A stretch of DNA of 64,000 nucleotides from the NCBI RefSeq assembly GCF_901709675.1, contig NC_051090.1, positions 1,919,342-1,983,341 on the forward strand, read 5' to 3'. Shown in pieces: positions 17,802 through 29,603 of this stretch. Position 1 is the stretch's first letter. Each line of letters starts with the position of its first letter. A model generated the notes under the pieces. It worked only from the letters and a program-made list of their open reading frames with translations, did no database searches and was not told the DNA's origin. Position numbers and translations under genes: made by a program. Source of the stretch: Syngnathus acus (Eukaryota > Chordata > Actinopteri > Syngnathiformes > Syngnathidae).

Positions 17802-19356
17802 TTATTGCTGGTTTATTGGAATGGGTGCAAGCTTCATAAGAGCTGTCCTCAAAGAGTTGTTTTGTCTCTTGGTGTTGTTCCAAAACATCCTCCTTGGCTG
17901 ATACTTGAGCCAGCCGGACCTTCTGGGATATTTGCCGTGAAGCTCGGCGCAGTTGACATCCAGATCATTGTCGCGGTCATCTTTGTTGAAAGGAAGACCC
18001 GAGACTCCTTTCGGAATGCTTCCTCCCTGAAGAGAGATAGCATTGTCAAGATCATGCAATGCCCTGATTTCCCTGATCTTTGGACTGTCTGCAAACAACC
18101 CTGACAACAAGTCAGGCTGTGGACTTTGAGTGGCAAAGGTTTAGTTTTGTTTTAAAACGTGGCACGCGGCCGGGTCATACCAAAGACTATAAAAATGGGA
18201 CCCATTGCCTCCCTGCTTGGCACTCAGCATTAAGGGTTGGAATTGGGGGGTTAGATCACCAACTGATTCCCGAGCGCGGCACCGCTGCTGCTCACTGCTC
18301 CCCTCTCCCCCAGGGGATGGATTAAAATCACACGGGGATGGGTTAAATGCAGAGGACAAATTTCACCACACCCAGGTGTGTGTGTGACGATCATTGGGAC
18401 TTTAATCTTTAATCTTAAATAGCTCATCCTTTGACACAATCGTGACTGTCAAAGTTCAATGCATTGCCGGAGCTAGTTTTTTTTTTCCTGAGGGGGGGGG
18501 GGCAGTTCAATTACCTGAACTTCTGAACATTATATAACACCCTTTAACAGAAAAACTTCTTCAAAGTCACAAAATTACCTCTTTGGCCGTCAGTCGGCGC
18601 CGTATTTTCCGTCAGTGTCGTCTCCTCGTGCCTACGCCTGAGGAATCGGACTCCCCGGTGTGAAACCTGGAATGATTGAAGTCTGTCAGTCCAGATGAAC
18701 TTGTGCGTTTGTCTCTTAGGATGGAAAGATGCTCACCTTTTTCTGCAGTGTCAGCAGGTGTAAACTCTGCTTGTCCAACTTGTCTTGTTGCTGCCTGATC
18801 TTGTCCACCATTTGGTCGATACGTCTGTTCTGCACCGCCATGATTTTCTGGGAGCACAACTTCCTGTTAGGTGTTTGTCGTCACTCTCAGCATTTCAAAA
18901 CTCAAGTTTCTTTCAACTCACCTGGATGAACGACATTGTTGAGTTGTCGCCTCCGAAGTTGACATCTGTCGTCTCTTGAAGCGCTTCATCCACTTTCTCC
19001 TCGAGCGCGTTCATGCGGGAGTGGAATTCCTCGGTCTGCTTCATCATCTCCTGAACCTCAGCACCCATTTTTTCCTTCTCTTCCCGTTCGGCCTTCACCA
19101 CTTTGTCTTGCTCAGTCTGCGTTCCCTCCAGCGCGACCATCGTGGCGTTGAAAGCTTTCAGACGGCTGGTGATGTCCCTCATCTGGGCTTTGGTCTTGTC
19201 TACATGCTCCTTGAGACCTTGGCCCAGCTGAAGCAGGCCGTGGGCCACCACGTTGACGTCATCCCACGAGGCGTACTTGTCTCCCCTGTCCACGGGGAAA
19301 CCCGCCGCTGCGTTGAAGAGCAGCACGGGGACGAGGATGGTCTGAAGCGTCTTCAT
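17802..19356 (-). CDS. angptl4: angiopoietin-like 4 with most of the fibrinogen-like domain missing (4 exons, frame intact)
   Basis: Minus-strand coding exons: 19356-18922, 18847-18737, 18666-18579, 18088-17802. All have GT-AG sites in phase (0, 0, 1) and join to 921 nt (306 residues; usual fish and mammal ANGPTL4 is about 400-470). In order: signal peptide (about 1-19), the lipase-inhibitory motif ASWDDVNVVAHGLLQLGQGL (29-48), a long coiled coil to about 182, and a basic linker RFLRRRHE (189-196) that could serve as the proprotein-convertase site. A 95-residue tail follows that keeps only scraps of the fibrinogen-like domain: SGLPFNKDDRDNDL (241-254), VNCAELH (256-262), GKYPRR (263-268) and the SLRTALMKLAP end. 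The bulk of that domain, including WTVIQRR-type and GGWWF-type blocks, is absent. The intact parts suggest a secreted inhibitor of lipoprotein lipase. kank3 next door matches the human ANGPTL4-KANK3 order. It could be a functional coiled-coil-only protein or an early pseudogene. Confidence 0.82.
18150..18416 (+). mobile_element. tRNA-derived SINE, head-truncated, in the last intron of angptl4
   Basis: The body matches a SINE seen again at 58736-58905: it shares GGCCGGGTCATACC, ACTATAAAAATGG and CCCTGCTTGGCACTCAG. It continues with a GC-rich middle, GGATGGGTTAAATGCAGAGG and ACAAATTTCACCACACC, and ends in a repeated CTTTAATCTT tail. The tRNA-like 5' head present in the other copy is missing. 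It lies in the intron where the exons for the central fibrinogen-like domain would be expected. Confidence 0.75.
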
Positions 19357-19423
19357 CTTGGCTTAGTTTGGATTGGATTGTTGTTCTTGTTGTCTGTGGT
19401 TTGCTGCGGACGGAATTGTCAGG

Positions 19424-19431
19424 TTTTTATA
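19424..19431 (-). promoter_or_regulatory. TATA box of angptl4
   Basis: TATAAAAA on the minus strand, about 70 bp upstream of the angptl4 ATG at 19356. This spacing suits a short 5' UTR in the first coding exon. A focused TATA promoter fits a strongly regulated metabolic gene. Confidence 0.6.
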
Positions 19432-21111
19432 GCTGAGCGCTCCGGCCGAGGCTTGCTGTGATTGGCTGCAAGGCTTTGGAGGTGGAACACGGAGGATAGT
19501 TTGGGGAGTGGAAACAGGTCACCACTTGTAAAATGACGCAATCCAAGCACTTCGTTTCTGGCAGACATGATTGTGGTAAAGGTTGTTTTCTTCAAATATT
19601 ACAATCCAATTGGTTTTATGCAGTAGAAAGAATATTGTTTTTGAAAGATTATGCAAAATTTTAGATGCTCAATTAATGCTTCAATTAATTTAAGTATTTG
19701 GTTCAGGTTAGGTTGTTTTTAATAGACCTTAAGGACCTTAAACATGAGATTACAATAACAAATTCAGCTTCATTAATTAAAATCTGTCACATCAAATACC
19801 AAATTAGAATCAAATAACATAATAGACATTCATTTATCTATTTATTTGATTAATTCCCAATAAAGTGAAATATGACATGTAGGCAAGAAAAATAAAATCC
19901 CAGCTAGTCAAATATTTTTTTCTGTTTGGTGCCAGTAGCTGCTCTGAATCAGGAATGGTGGGGAGAAGTTGGTGAGAAGTAGGGGAAAGTTCACCCCGCC
20001 GGGCTCTTTGCCTGACAGCAAAATCCCAAACAATGGCACGCACATCAAGACACGCACATGAAGCCAGACACCAGTCACGTTCTCCACGAAATGGGAACTG
20101 AAACACTTACGCTGTATTTAGGCAGATTCCAACTTTATTAGTCAAATAAACAAACTTATAGCACATTTAAATTGTTGTCAAATTAATTCTCAAGCCCAAA
20201 AAAATATAATTAGGAGTTTTTAATGATTGAATGAATATATTATTAAAACAAAACAATGTTACTTATTTTAAAGCATACACATTGTAACTTTCTACATAGC
20301 TTTGTGTGTGTGTGTTTCCCCCCCCCCCCCCCCCCCCCTGTCCATTCATTCAGAAGAACAATAAGTGAAATGTCAAGGACACGTTTATCCACAGTGCTCA
20401 TGCAGAGCACGTTTCCCTGCAGCAGCAGCTGCTGCTCGGCACGTATCCCCCATCCTCCTCTGCTGACGTGAGGAATAGCACAGCAACGTGAACACACTGT
20501 TCCATGAAGGCTTGCCCCTTCTATATAGGCATTGAGCATAAAATATAGTCATAAATTCAATTAAAAAAGCAGACACGTATTTTGTTCACATTTAAGATTT
20601 TCTTTTACATCTGGTAATGAAGTGCCTGGAAGTGACCCCCAGTAGCAGTGATGAAAAATTGTGGCCCGCTCCATCTTAAGTTGCTCGTCCCTGATTTACA
20701 CAAAAGAAACTTACCATTAACAAACATTACAGCACTCTCGATAATGTAAATGCGCCTGATCTCGCTAAAAGTGAGCGTCTAAATGAAACGGAATAATTCC
20801 TGATCATCTTCTGAACCTTCCTGAATTGTTGTTAGCGATCCGCAAGGCTGCTGCATAAATGACAACACCATGTGTCCCATCACATCTGCACGTGCATAGT
20901 ACACGAGATTCCCTCCACTGGGTAGAATGTGATTTTAGACACCAGTGGGTTAGTGTGTGAAAGGTGAGGCTGTCGTCACATGGCTTTTCTGTTGCATCAG
21001 CCTTGGAGAAAAGCTGCTGCTGCTGGAACACAAACAAGAAATGTGTTCTCAGCAGCCACAATAATGCTCTCGAGCAAGAGATGTGTTCAAAATTTTGCCA
21101 CAGTGCGTGTG

Positions 21112-21190
21112 CAGAAATGGCATCCCGCAGGGATCCATGCTTGGGCCAGTACCGTTTTGTCTTTACATGCTTCCCTTGGGAAGTATTATA
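21112..21190 (+). mobile_element. fragment of a LINE reverse transcriptase
   Basis: One frame reads [20 protein letters not shown] followed by LGKYYK. This matches the (V/I)PQGS-LGP-LF-LY stretch of non-LTR retrotransposon reverse transcriptases. Only this short block is recognisable, so it is a dead remnant. Confidence 0.6.
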
Positions 21191-21696
21191 AAGTACTCTG
21201 ATAGAATATATTGATGGCACGCACATTGTACTGTTTTGCATCTGATTATTTTTAAATTTTACGGCCAAAAAGCTTTTGTTTGATACAATTCTTTACGCTA
21301 ATTAAAACTATAATTAACATGGAAAATTTTCTGTTAAGTTGTGAGCTGCTCTGTTTCTATAGGCGCCGCTGGTCATAAAATTAATTGTTTCAATTTGTAT
21401 GTTGCTGCCATGAGGAATTAATTTCCTCCGGGAACTAAAAGCAGCTGCTATTTACACTCCAAAGGTTGACTTTTCCTTCATTCATCACTTGCGTTGGAAT
21501 GAACTTTTACCCAGATTCCACTCAGAGTATGCATCCTTTTTGTCCCAGCTTGCTCTGTGGCTTGTTCTTGCCAATTTTTTTTTCTTTCTTTCTTTTCACA
21601 ATCTCATTCTCCAGCTTGCACTTTAACCCAGAAAGCATTGTTGTTTTTCAGTCCTTGGCACCACACACTTGACTTTTTTAATTTATTTATTTTTTG

Positions 21697-21739
21697 ATGG
21701 ATGGATGGATGGATGGATGGATGGATGGATGGATGGATG
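21697..21739 (+). repeat. (GGAT)n microsatellite
   Basis: About ten perfect GGAT/ATGG units in a row. Confidence 0.95.
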
Positions 21740-22466
21740 ACTCCTGTTTTGGTGGATTTCAGGACACGTAGTGATCAAAAGTAGCAAATGAGAAGAATCT
21801 AAAGATTTACGCCACCAGGTAAATATTTGTTTGTGAAAGTTATTAGCTGATGAATTCAGTAACACGTCATTACTTTTCATCTGTGTGTGTGTGTAAACAA
21901 GTTTTTTTAAGCTTCTTCCGCTGGTTGAAGACCTTGAAACAAGTATAAAGGCATTTATGACTTCTTCCTGACCTGCCCACTGAACTCTGTTGAAGGAAAG
22001 TAAAAACATGTTTTGCTGCCATCCTATATGGACTTTGATGCACACTTGGAGATGACAGACAGGTATTGTGTCATTTCATTCTATTTGCACATCAGCAAGG
22101 TGAGAAGGGGGGGGTGATTTTATTGTTCTGATAAAGATCTGCTCATGTTTTGGCCCTCCGGCTTGCAAGGTCGGACTGTAAAGTTTGCACGTGTCATGCA
22201 GCAGAGACCACAGTTACATTTTCAGTGTTTGTGTGGTGATACATTTAAATATAGTAAGAGTAAATGTTACACGTCATAAGTAAATAAAACAAAAGTAATT
22301 CTCGGACAGTGACCTTAGAATAGTGATGGATTTTGTCTGCTGCTCAATGTTTGTGTGTTTTGGTCAATCAGGGTCACTGAGAGTTTCAACATCTAGGCGA
22401 GAGGTCGGGTTGACCGTGAGGAGGAAGATGATAAAAACTTCCTCCGGCTGTACAGCCCATTTGAAA

Positions 22467-22832
22467 ACATCCATCCATCCATCCATCCATCCATTTTCTG
22501 AGCCGCTTAGTCCCCACGGGGGTCGCGGGTGTGCTGGAGCCTATCCCAGCAGTCATCGGGCAGTAGGCGGGGGACACCCTGAACCGGTTGCCAGCCAATC
22601 GCAGGGCACACAGAGACAAACAACCATTTGCACTCGCACTCACACCGAGGGACAATTTGGAGTCTTCAATCGGCCTACCAAGCATGTTTTTGGGATGTGG
22701 GAGGAAACCGGAGTGCCCGGAGAAAACCCACGCGGGCCCGGGGAGAACATGCAAACAGGGAGGGCCGGAGGTGGAATCGAACCCGCACCCTCCTGTGAGG
22801 CAGACTAATACCCAGTGCACCACCGAGCCCCC
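22467..22832 (-). mobile_element. tRNA-derived SINE with (ATGG)n tail, minus orientation
   Basis: Read on the minus strand, it starts with a tRNA-like head (GGTGGTGCACTGGGTATTAG, B-box-like GGTTCGATTCC). It then has the body CCCTCCCTGTTTGCATG, GTGGGTTTTCTCCGGGC and CTCCGGTTTCCTCCCACATC, and the tail block GCTGGGATAGGCTCCAGC before a GGATGGATGG tail. This body is one of the commonest SINE sequences in teleost genomes; the family name is not assigned here. Confidence 0.8.
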
Positions 22833-22906
22833 TCATTTGAAAACAATTCTTTGGAAATACACAGTGGGAACACAATTAGCTTGTCAATCTGCAAGTTCAT
22901 TGGAAA

Positions 22907-23194
22907 CAGAGGCGTAGCCAGGAATTTTTCCAGTAGGGGCGCACGCCCACAGGAAAAAAAATCGAACATCACCCACGCCGTACGCTGATCGCTAAAACAA
23001 CATCGGGTCCGGGAGGCAAACGGTGAATGGATAACATCGCGCACGTAGAATAGCGCAAGCACATTCGCGCAAGACCGAAAGAAAAAAACGGCATGAAAAT
23101 GAAGAATCGAAAAAGCTCGATTTTTTTCAACCGGGGCGCAGGGAGTCCTAACCGGGGCGCCGCCCCGGCTCGCCCCGGCTTGGCTACGCCTCTG
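22907..23194. mobile_element. hAT-like MITE, 288 bp, with perfect 8-bp target duplication
   Basis: The ends are inverted: it begins CAGAGGCGTAGCCA and finishes TGGCTACGCCTCTG. The flanks are an exact 8-bp duplication, ATTGGAAA, at 22899-22906 and 23195-23202. CAG-type ends and an 8-bp duplication are hAT hallmarks. There is no transposase inside, so it is non-autonomous. The perfect flanks suggest a fairly recent insertion. Confidence 0.88.
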
Positions 23195-23202
23195 ATTGGA
23201 AA

Positions 23203-26200
23203 GAGCCGTTTCCCGTAGATGCAGTGTGTGTTTTTACAAATTCAAACTCTGTATAAACTATTTTTTTTCTTTCCTCTGAATCACTGAACACAAAAAAAAC
23301 GGTTGCAAATCTCAACTAAAGTAGAATCAAACAGTTAAATCTTGCAAAAATACATTACAGGTGTTTCCATCATTAAAATAATTGAAATCAACTCAGAGTG
23401 GGCAATGAAATAATGTGGAGGATAGCGTTGTTTGAAAATAAAATAAAAAAACATTAGTTGAGTGTCGTCAAACCATTTGTAGTAAAATGTATAATCACCT
23501 CATCGTGTTATTTATTACATATAAGCTAGAGATTGACGCATTTTTTTAAAAAAAAGATCAACTATTGTATTTAGTCACATTATCATTTATGAAAAGTTTT
23601 ATATTCAAAATGTATTACATTGAGGGGTTAAAGTTCTTGAAGGCCTCCATTTTTCTGCCATCTATTTTTTTGAGAGTGTTAGTAACTGATTCATTCACAA
23701 GATGTCATCTTGTTTCTGCTAGGTCGCAGTGACCTACCAAACCTTTCATTGTTCCTCTGCAGGCCATAGGAGATCCAAGATTTCCTTTCGGACAAGTTTG
23801 CAGTCAAACTCGAGCACTCTCAGTGTTTGCAAATTTCCAGGTCAAAGTGAAAGCATAAGTAGCAGCGCCCCCTGCTGCAGCAACGACAGCAACGCGGCAT
23901 GCAGTTAAAAAGCACATGGTGAGCCAACCAGTCGGTTGAATAAGTTAGCAAAAGGAAAAAAAATTAAAAAAATACAATTGTAAAATAAAAAATTCTGTCT
24001 CCTAGTAATTGTTGATTATACATAAGTCTTTGTTTAACCGAGTAAGTTTAATCTTATTTTCAGGAAGTTGACCGCTATGGAAGTCATTTTCTATGAGCTG
24101 TAATGTAACCCTTTAACCAGTAGAGGGTGCTAACTGACATATAACTGCATTTAAATCTGCACCAGAGGCGTAAAGTTTTCAAGATGTGCACCGCGCGGTT
24201 GCCGTGACATTAGAATTAGCTCAAATGGCATCTTGGAGCTCCAAGCAGATTCCACGGGTGTCACTGCGCCCAGATCCCTAATAAATCTAAAATATATGTC
24301 TTTGCACATCGAAAAACTCGAGCTGAGCTTCAAACTCAGAACCACAGATTTGTGAGGCATTGATTTGATTGGTGACTTTTTTCACGCTCTGATTGTTTTA
24401 TTTTGAAAGTACAAACCGGAAACGCCTCTTCCTCTCAACATCAATGTAACACTTGTGTTGAACTTTTTCAGGGGAATGGGAGTTCTCATTCTTTCCCCCT
24501 CCCGAACTTTCCTTGCTTTACACGAGAGGCATGAGCAGAATCAGTGTGACGGCCCGGCCCTGAAGACAAGTCAGAAGGTAAGCAAGAGCCGCAGGCTTAC
24601 TTTGCACACATCGATGCGCCAAATTGATTGATTGGCTGCTCCACTTACGTGGTATGATGATTAGTAGTTCAAGACTCACCAAGGACTGAAACAAATTGAG
24701 TTAAACTATGCGCTTGTGTTTAATGTTAATGCTTCACATTCTTTCCTGCAATGTTATCCCGTTATATGGCGTTAATGTTGATGCCCCCCCCCCCTCAATA
24801 ACGTCATCTTGTCCCCAGTGTTAACGTTGTTTTGTTTGCCATCCTCACAAAACCTCAACCAAACATTTCGTGCAAAGCTGCACCAAAATGCTAATAGTCC
24901 TCTTTGGTCTTTTTGTTTTGCTTTTAACATTACGACTTGGGAATTATTTCTTGTGTACCTCAGATGTTTTCACTCAGTAAACATGTGAAGCCCCCCCCCC
25001 CCCCCCCCAACTTTTATTGCCTGACACTTGCTGCCTTATGTGAGGCTGCAGATAAATGACTGTTAATGTCATTAGTTTGTTACATATTGAGCAATCACTG
25101 CATTTCATTGGGTTAGTCATCTGTAAAGCTCATCATATACATAGAAGGCACGTCAACAGCTTTGGGGGATCTGATGGCAGCTTTGTGATTGTGGAATTTT
25201 GGAAGTGAGAAGCAAATGTACAAATATATCTTACGCAGAAACGGAAACATCATCCACTACGTACGTTGCTGCAGTCTCCTCCAAAAGTATTCAAACGGCG
25301 AGGTCAATTCATTTGTTTTGCTTACTTTCAAATTGAAAGATGAAGATTGAAACAAAATTTACATTTGGGGTTCTTGAATAGTGTAAGTGGGACAATATCG
25401 TGATTATTTCTGCTGTTTACACAGTAAGAGCGGGAAAGGGTGTTCCCCAAGTACACACCATTGAGAGTGGCTTTTTTGGTGACCTCAGGGTTGTGTGTTG
25501 CTTTTATCAGCCCATCAGTACAAACAGTGCAGGATTTGTGCGAGAATGGAAATGTTGTTAACCAAGCAATGCGTTTAAATACCATCCAATTGAATATCAA
25601 TCAATTTAATGCAAGCGGCGTGCTGGAGATGTCATTCAAGTACAGTACGTACGACGTTCCGTGCTGTTCCCTTGGGCGTCTTTACGGACGTGTACCTTCA
25701 GCTTTGACTTACTGCTGCCTCAAATAGACGCTCTGTAAGTTTAGTCGGACATGTCAGGAGGCCAGAGGAACTCTGGTTCTGCACGCTCCTCTTGAGTCTG
25801 CAGCCAGAGTTCATTTAAGCAGACGCTTTTTAAATTTAGCTCTGTGGTCATGCAATGCTTGATCAAATGCATGATGCAGATTTCCATTTTTAGCCCGATT
25901 ATGAGTTCATGTTCTCAGACAATGCTGTCATGTGAGGCCAGAAAGTCTAGACTCGACAGAATTCGTTTACTCTAACCTGGACTTGTTGCAGACCTCCTGC
26001 AAGGCTAAACTAATACAATATGTGGAATGCAATACAAAGGTCATTCTGTCCATTCTGAACTTTCAGGTAGTTGTCTTCAAGTTGAGTTGTAACTTTGTGA
26101 AAAATTTGAATTCGAGTTGCGTGAGCCTCTTGTTACTAATGTTACACATTAGAAGAAAGTGATGACTGGTCTCCAGATTTATTTTTTTATTACTCAAAGC

Positions 26201-27700
26201 AAAGTCTTGTTTGGCCATTTGGAGAGCTTCAAATGCTTTTCTCAGATGTTATAATAAGACTGTTTATAATATTTTACATGGCGCGATTGGGATCTTTGTG
26301 AAACAGCTCAAGCGATTTTATTATAATAAATGAATTTTTGGCCTTTATTTTTAGATGATCGTCCACAAGTCATGAGAAAGTTTTGAAATGTAGATAAAGG
26401 TGAAGGCAAGATGACTAAAAATAAAAAAGGAGGAATTGCTTCATTTGATGTTAAGAATTTCTCGAGGGAAATGTATTTGTGGGAATAACAAACATAAGTA
26501 AGTTCAGAATCTTCGCTTTGGGTAACACTTTTCAACTTTGAAGTTTGCCTACAGAAAAGACTCTCTTGTGTTCATTTGGCTCCTAACGGAAAAATGATGT
26601 GTGTGTCGCTTGTGGAAAAGCTTCCCTGCCCTATGAAGTCATTTTTGAAGACTCAAGTAGGTGTTAACAGTTAAGTCAAACATTCTCGTAATCATATTTT
26701 ATTCTCTTTTGCTTTAAAAAAAATCATTTAATGTTTCATATGGAAACAAACACTTTTTAATATTTTTCATAATGATAATAATATTTTTTTTTTAAATAAA
26801 AGCTCAAAACAAAGTTTTAGCTATCAGCTTTAAGTTTCTTTTCCGATCCAGGTCGTGCGGTCGCTCTCACTGGGTGTCTGTGACAAAAGAAAAGCCAACG
26901 CGGTGGTCAAACAAAATGAGAGCGGGTCAAATTTGCCTTTCCTCTCGGTCTGTGTGCCTTTGTTTCGTCTGCCAACAAACCTTGATGTTTACAGCAAACT
27001 CTCGAGGGTCAACACACAAATGGCTTCCAGATTGTGCAAAAGTTAAACTCGTTAAACGGCAAAAAGTAGTTATCATATTATGTGACGTCAGCGACACAAA
27101 AGACCAATTGAACCAAATGAGTCCTTTCTGGGAAACTGAATTACAAAGCACATCATCTTTTTTTTTTTCCCCTTTAACTCTGAGCATCTCCACAGCGGCA
27201 AAGGTGTGTACTTTACACTGTACCTTGTCATTAGGTACAGAGTGCTATAATTGGTAAAGGAAATAACATATTTGTGTTGTTTCTAAGCAGAAAAACGCTG
27301 CTGCCATCTGGTTTGTTTCCAAAGATGGAAGATGCAAACATCTGGAGTGGCTACTGTTGTGACAAAGACTCAAGTGTTTAAAGCGAGAGGTTTGAATTTT
27401 GCTGTGTGCTCGCTAGGTGACATCATTGACAAAAAAAGCCCATTTGGTTGGAACGGCTTTAGCTAGCGAGATACAAACTGAGGGCTCTTTGTGGCCATTT
27501 TTGATGCCAGGAATGCCATTGTTCTCAAAATGACAGACATAAAGTTGCTATTCTGAGAAATACTATCATTCATATCTTGTCATCTTTGGTTTCTGTGGCA
27601 ATACATTTTGTTTTTGTTTTTTAATCTTCCATCAAAAGCCACAATGCTGCTTTGCCCACACGCAAAGCAGCATTTTTCTTTATTCACACTAACACAAATT
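23203..27700. other. gene-poor AT-rich intergenic DNA
   Basis: No coding exon could be supported. A segment near 24470-24578, ending in an AGAAG|GTAAGC donor, could be a non-coding leader exon of a plus-strand gene such as kank3, but there is no supporting evidence. An 18-C run lies at 24991-25008. Confidence 0.4.
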
Positions 27701-27702
27701 TA

Positions 27703-29601
27703 CCGTAATTTTCGGACTATAAGTCGCACCGGAGTATAAGTCGCACCAGCCATAAAATGCCCAAAAAAGTGAAAAAAAACATATATAAGTCGCTCCGGAG
27801 TATAAGTCGCATTTTGGGGGGCAATTTATTCGACAAAATCCAACACCAAGAACAGTCATGAACGAGCAACAACAGGCTAAACGATAGCTATGCTAACGTG
27901 ACATAAACACAAACTAAGAGCTGAGAACGGCCCTGACGTAAAATTCAGAGTTATTCAAAAAACTATTACATAAATAACACGTTAATAAAACCATCTGCGT
28001 CACTCCAATTCATTAAATCCATCAATCGTCCTTTGTCAACAATGCGTGCGCGCCGCTGACGGCTCTTGCACTTAAAAATATTCCACAGGCCCATATAACG
28101 ATATATAAATTATATATCAAATAACTATTATATAAGCAATAATGTTATCAAACCATCTGTGCACTCTAAATCATTAAATCCATCGATCAAATTCCTCGTC
28201 CTTTGTCAACATCGCCGCGCGTGCGCCCTGACGTCAGCCTCGTCGTTATTCCACAGATCTACTATATATAGATAATATATATTGTAGCGTTAACAAAGTT
28301 CAAGGAAAGACGTGGGTTTGGTAAACGGCTCTTTATTTAACAAAACAAACTTACAGGCGTGTGGCGGCGTGGACGTCCAGCCACGAAAGGGGACGAGAGC
28401 TCCATACGATAGGACCGGGCGGGCGTAGAAGCCATGACCGAGATCCATGCACCGTCCTCGGACAGCCACCCGGCTGAGCGCCGGCCCTCGACTTCCATCC
28501 ACGGAGCTGAAAGGCAGCTCGGTAGAGTAGGACCGGGCGTGCGTAAAAGCATTGTCCGAGCACCATCCACCGTCCCTGGACAGCCACCCGGCCGAGCGCC
28601 GGCGCCCGACTTCAATCCACGAAAGTGAAAGAAAGCTGGACGAGTCGATCTTTGTCCTTTATGTAAACAACCGTCGCGCTGCTGACGCGCGACCGCGACG
28701 TCGCGTCGCGCTGCTGACGTCAGCAGCGCGACGTCGCGCGTCACTCGTCCAGCTTTCTTTCACTTTCGTGGATTGAAGTCGGGCGCCGGCGCTCGGCCGG
28801 GTGGCTGTCCAGGGACGGTGGATGGTGCTCGGACAATGCTTTTACGCACGCCCGGTCCTACTCTACCGAGCTGCCTTTCAGCTCCGTGGATGGAAGTCGA
28901 GGGCCGGCGCTCAGCCGGGTGGCTGTCCGAGGACGGTGCATGGATCTCGGTCATGGCTTCTACGCCCGCCCGGTCCTATCGTATGGAGCTCTCGTCCCCT
29001 TTCGTGGCTGGACGTCCACGCCGCCACACGCCTGTAAGTTTGTTTTGTTAAATAAAGAGCCGTTTACCAAACCCACGTCTTTCCTTGAACTTTGTTAACG
29101 CTACAATATAGTTATATAGTAAATCTGTGGAATAACGACGAGGCTGGCGTCAGGGCGCACGCGCGGCGATGTTGACAAAGGACGAGGAATTTGATCGATG
29201 GATTTAATGATTTAGAGTGCACAGATGGTTTGATAACATTATTGCTTATATAATAGTTATTTGATATATAATTTATATATCGTTATATGGGCCTGTGGAA
29301 TATTTTTAAGTGCAAAAGCCGTCAGCGGCGCGCACGCATTGTTGACAAAGGACGATTGATGGATTTAATGAATTGGAGTGACGCAGATGGTTTCGCGCTG
29401 CTGTCGTCACTTGAAATTCAAATTACAGTAATCCCTTGCTACATTGCGGTTCGTTTATCGCGGTTTCATTTTTTTTTTTTTGAAATTTTTTTTTTGAAAT
29501 TTTTTGAAAAAAAAAAAACACATATAAGTCGCTCCTGAGTATAAGTCGCCCCCCCACCCAAACTATGAAAAAAACCGCGACTTATAGTCCGAAAATTACG
29601 G
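27703..29601. mobile_element. 1.9-kb foldback (palindromic) DNA transposon with TA target duplication
   Basis: The outer ends are inverted copies of CCGTAATTTTCGGACTATAA, flanked by TA on both sides (27701-27702 and 29602-29603). Repeated AAGTCGC motifs lie just inside, a pattern seen in teleost TA-flanked MITEs. Further in, arms of about 650 bp (roughly 27990-28645 and 28743-29397) are near-perfect reverse complements about an axis near 28694. A central spacer of about 100 bp carries a nested GC-rich palindrome around 28713. The two arms encode identical mirrored reading frames that are not real genes. No transposase is present. Confidence 0.85.
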
Positions 29602-29603
29602 TA

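Larger units (their letters stand above)
19432..22460. other. angptl4 upstream DNA, no gene recognised
   Basis: AT-rich sequence beyond the angptl4 promoter. It holds a 21-C run at 20318-20338, a reverse-transcriptase scrap near 21112-21190 and a GGAT microsatellite at 21697-21739. No exon with credible splice sites and conserved protein content was found. Confidence 0.5.

Noticed and set aside
18080-18439. Open frames on both strands around 18.1-18.4 kb as an extra gene
   Set aside because: They lie in the SINE or overlap angptl4 exon 4 in the wrong frame.
28290-29098. Mirrored open frames of 64-135 residues on both strands
   Set aside because: Identical copies in the two arms of the foldback element; GC-rich shadow frames without protein features.
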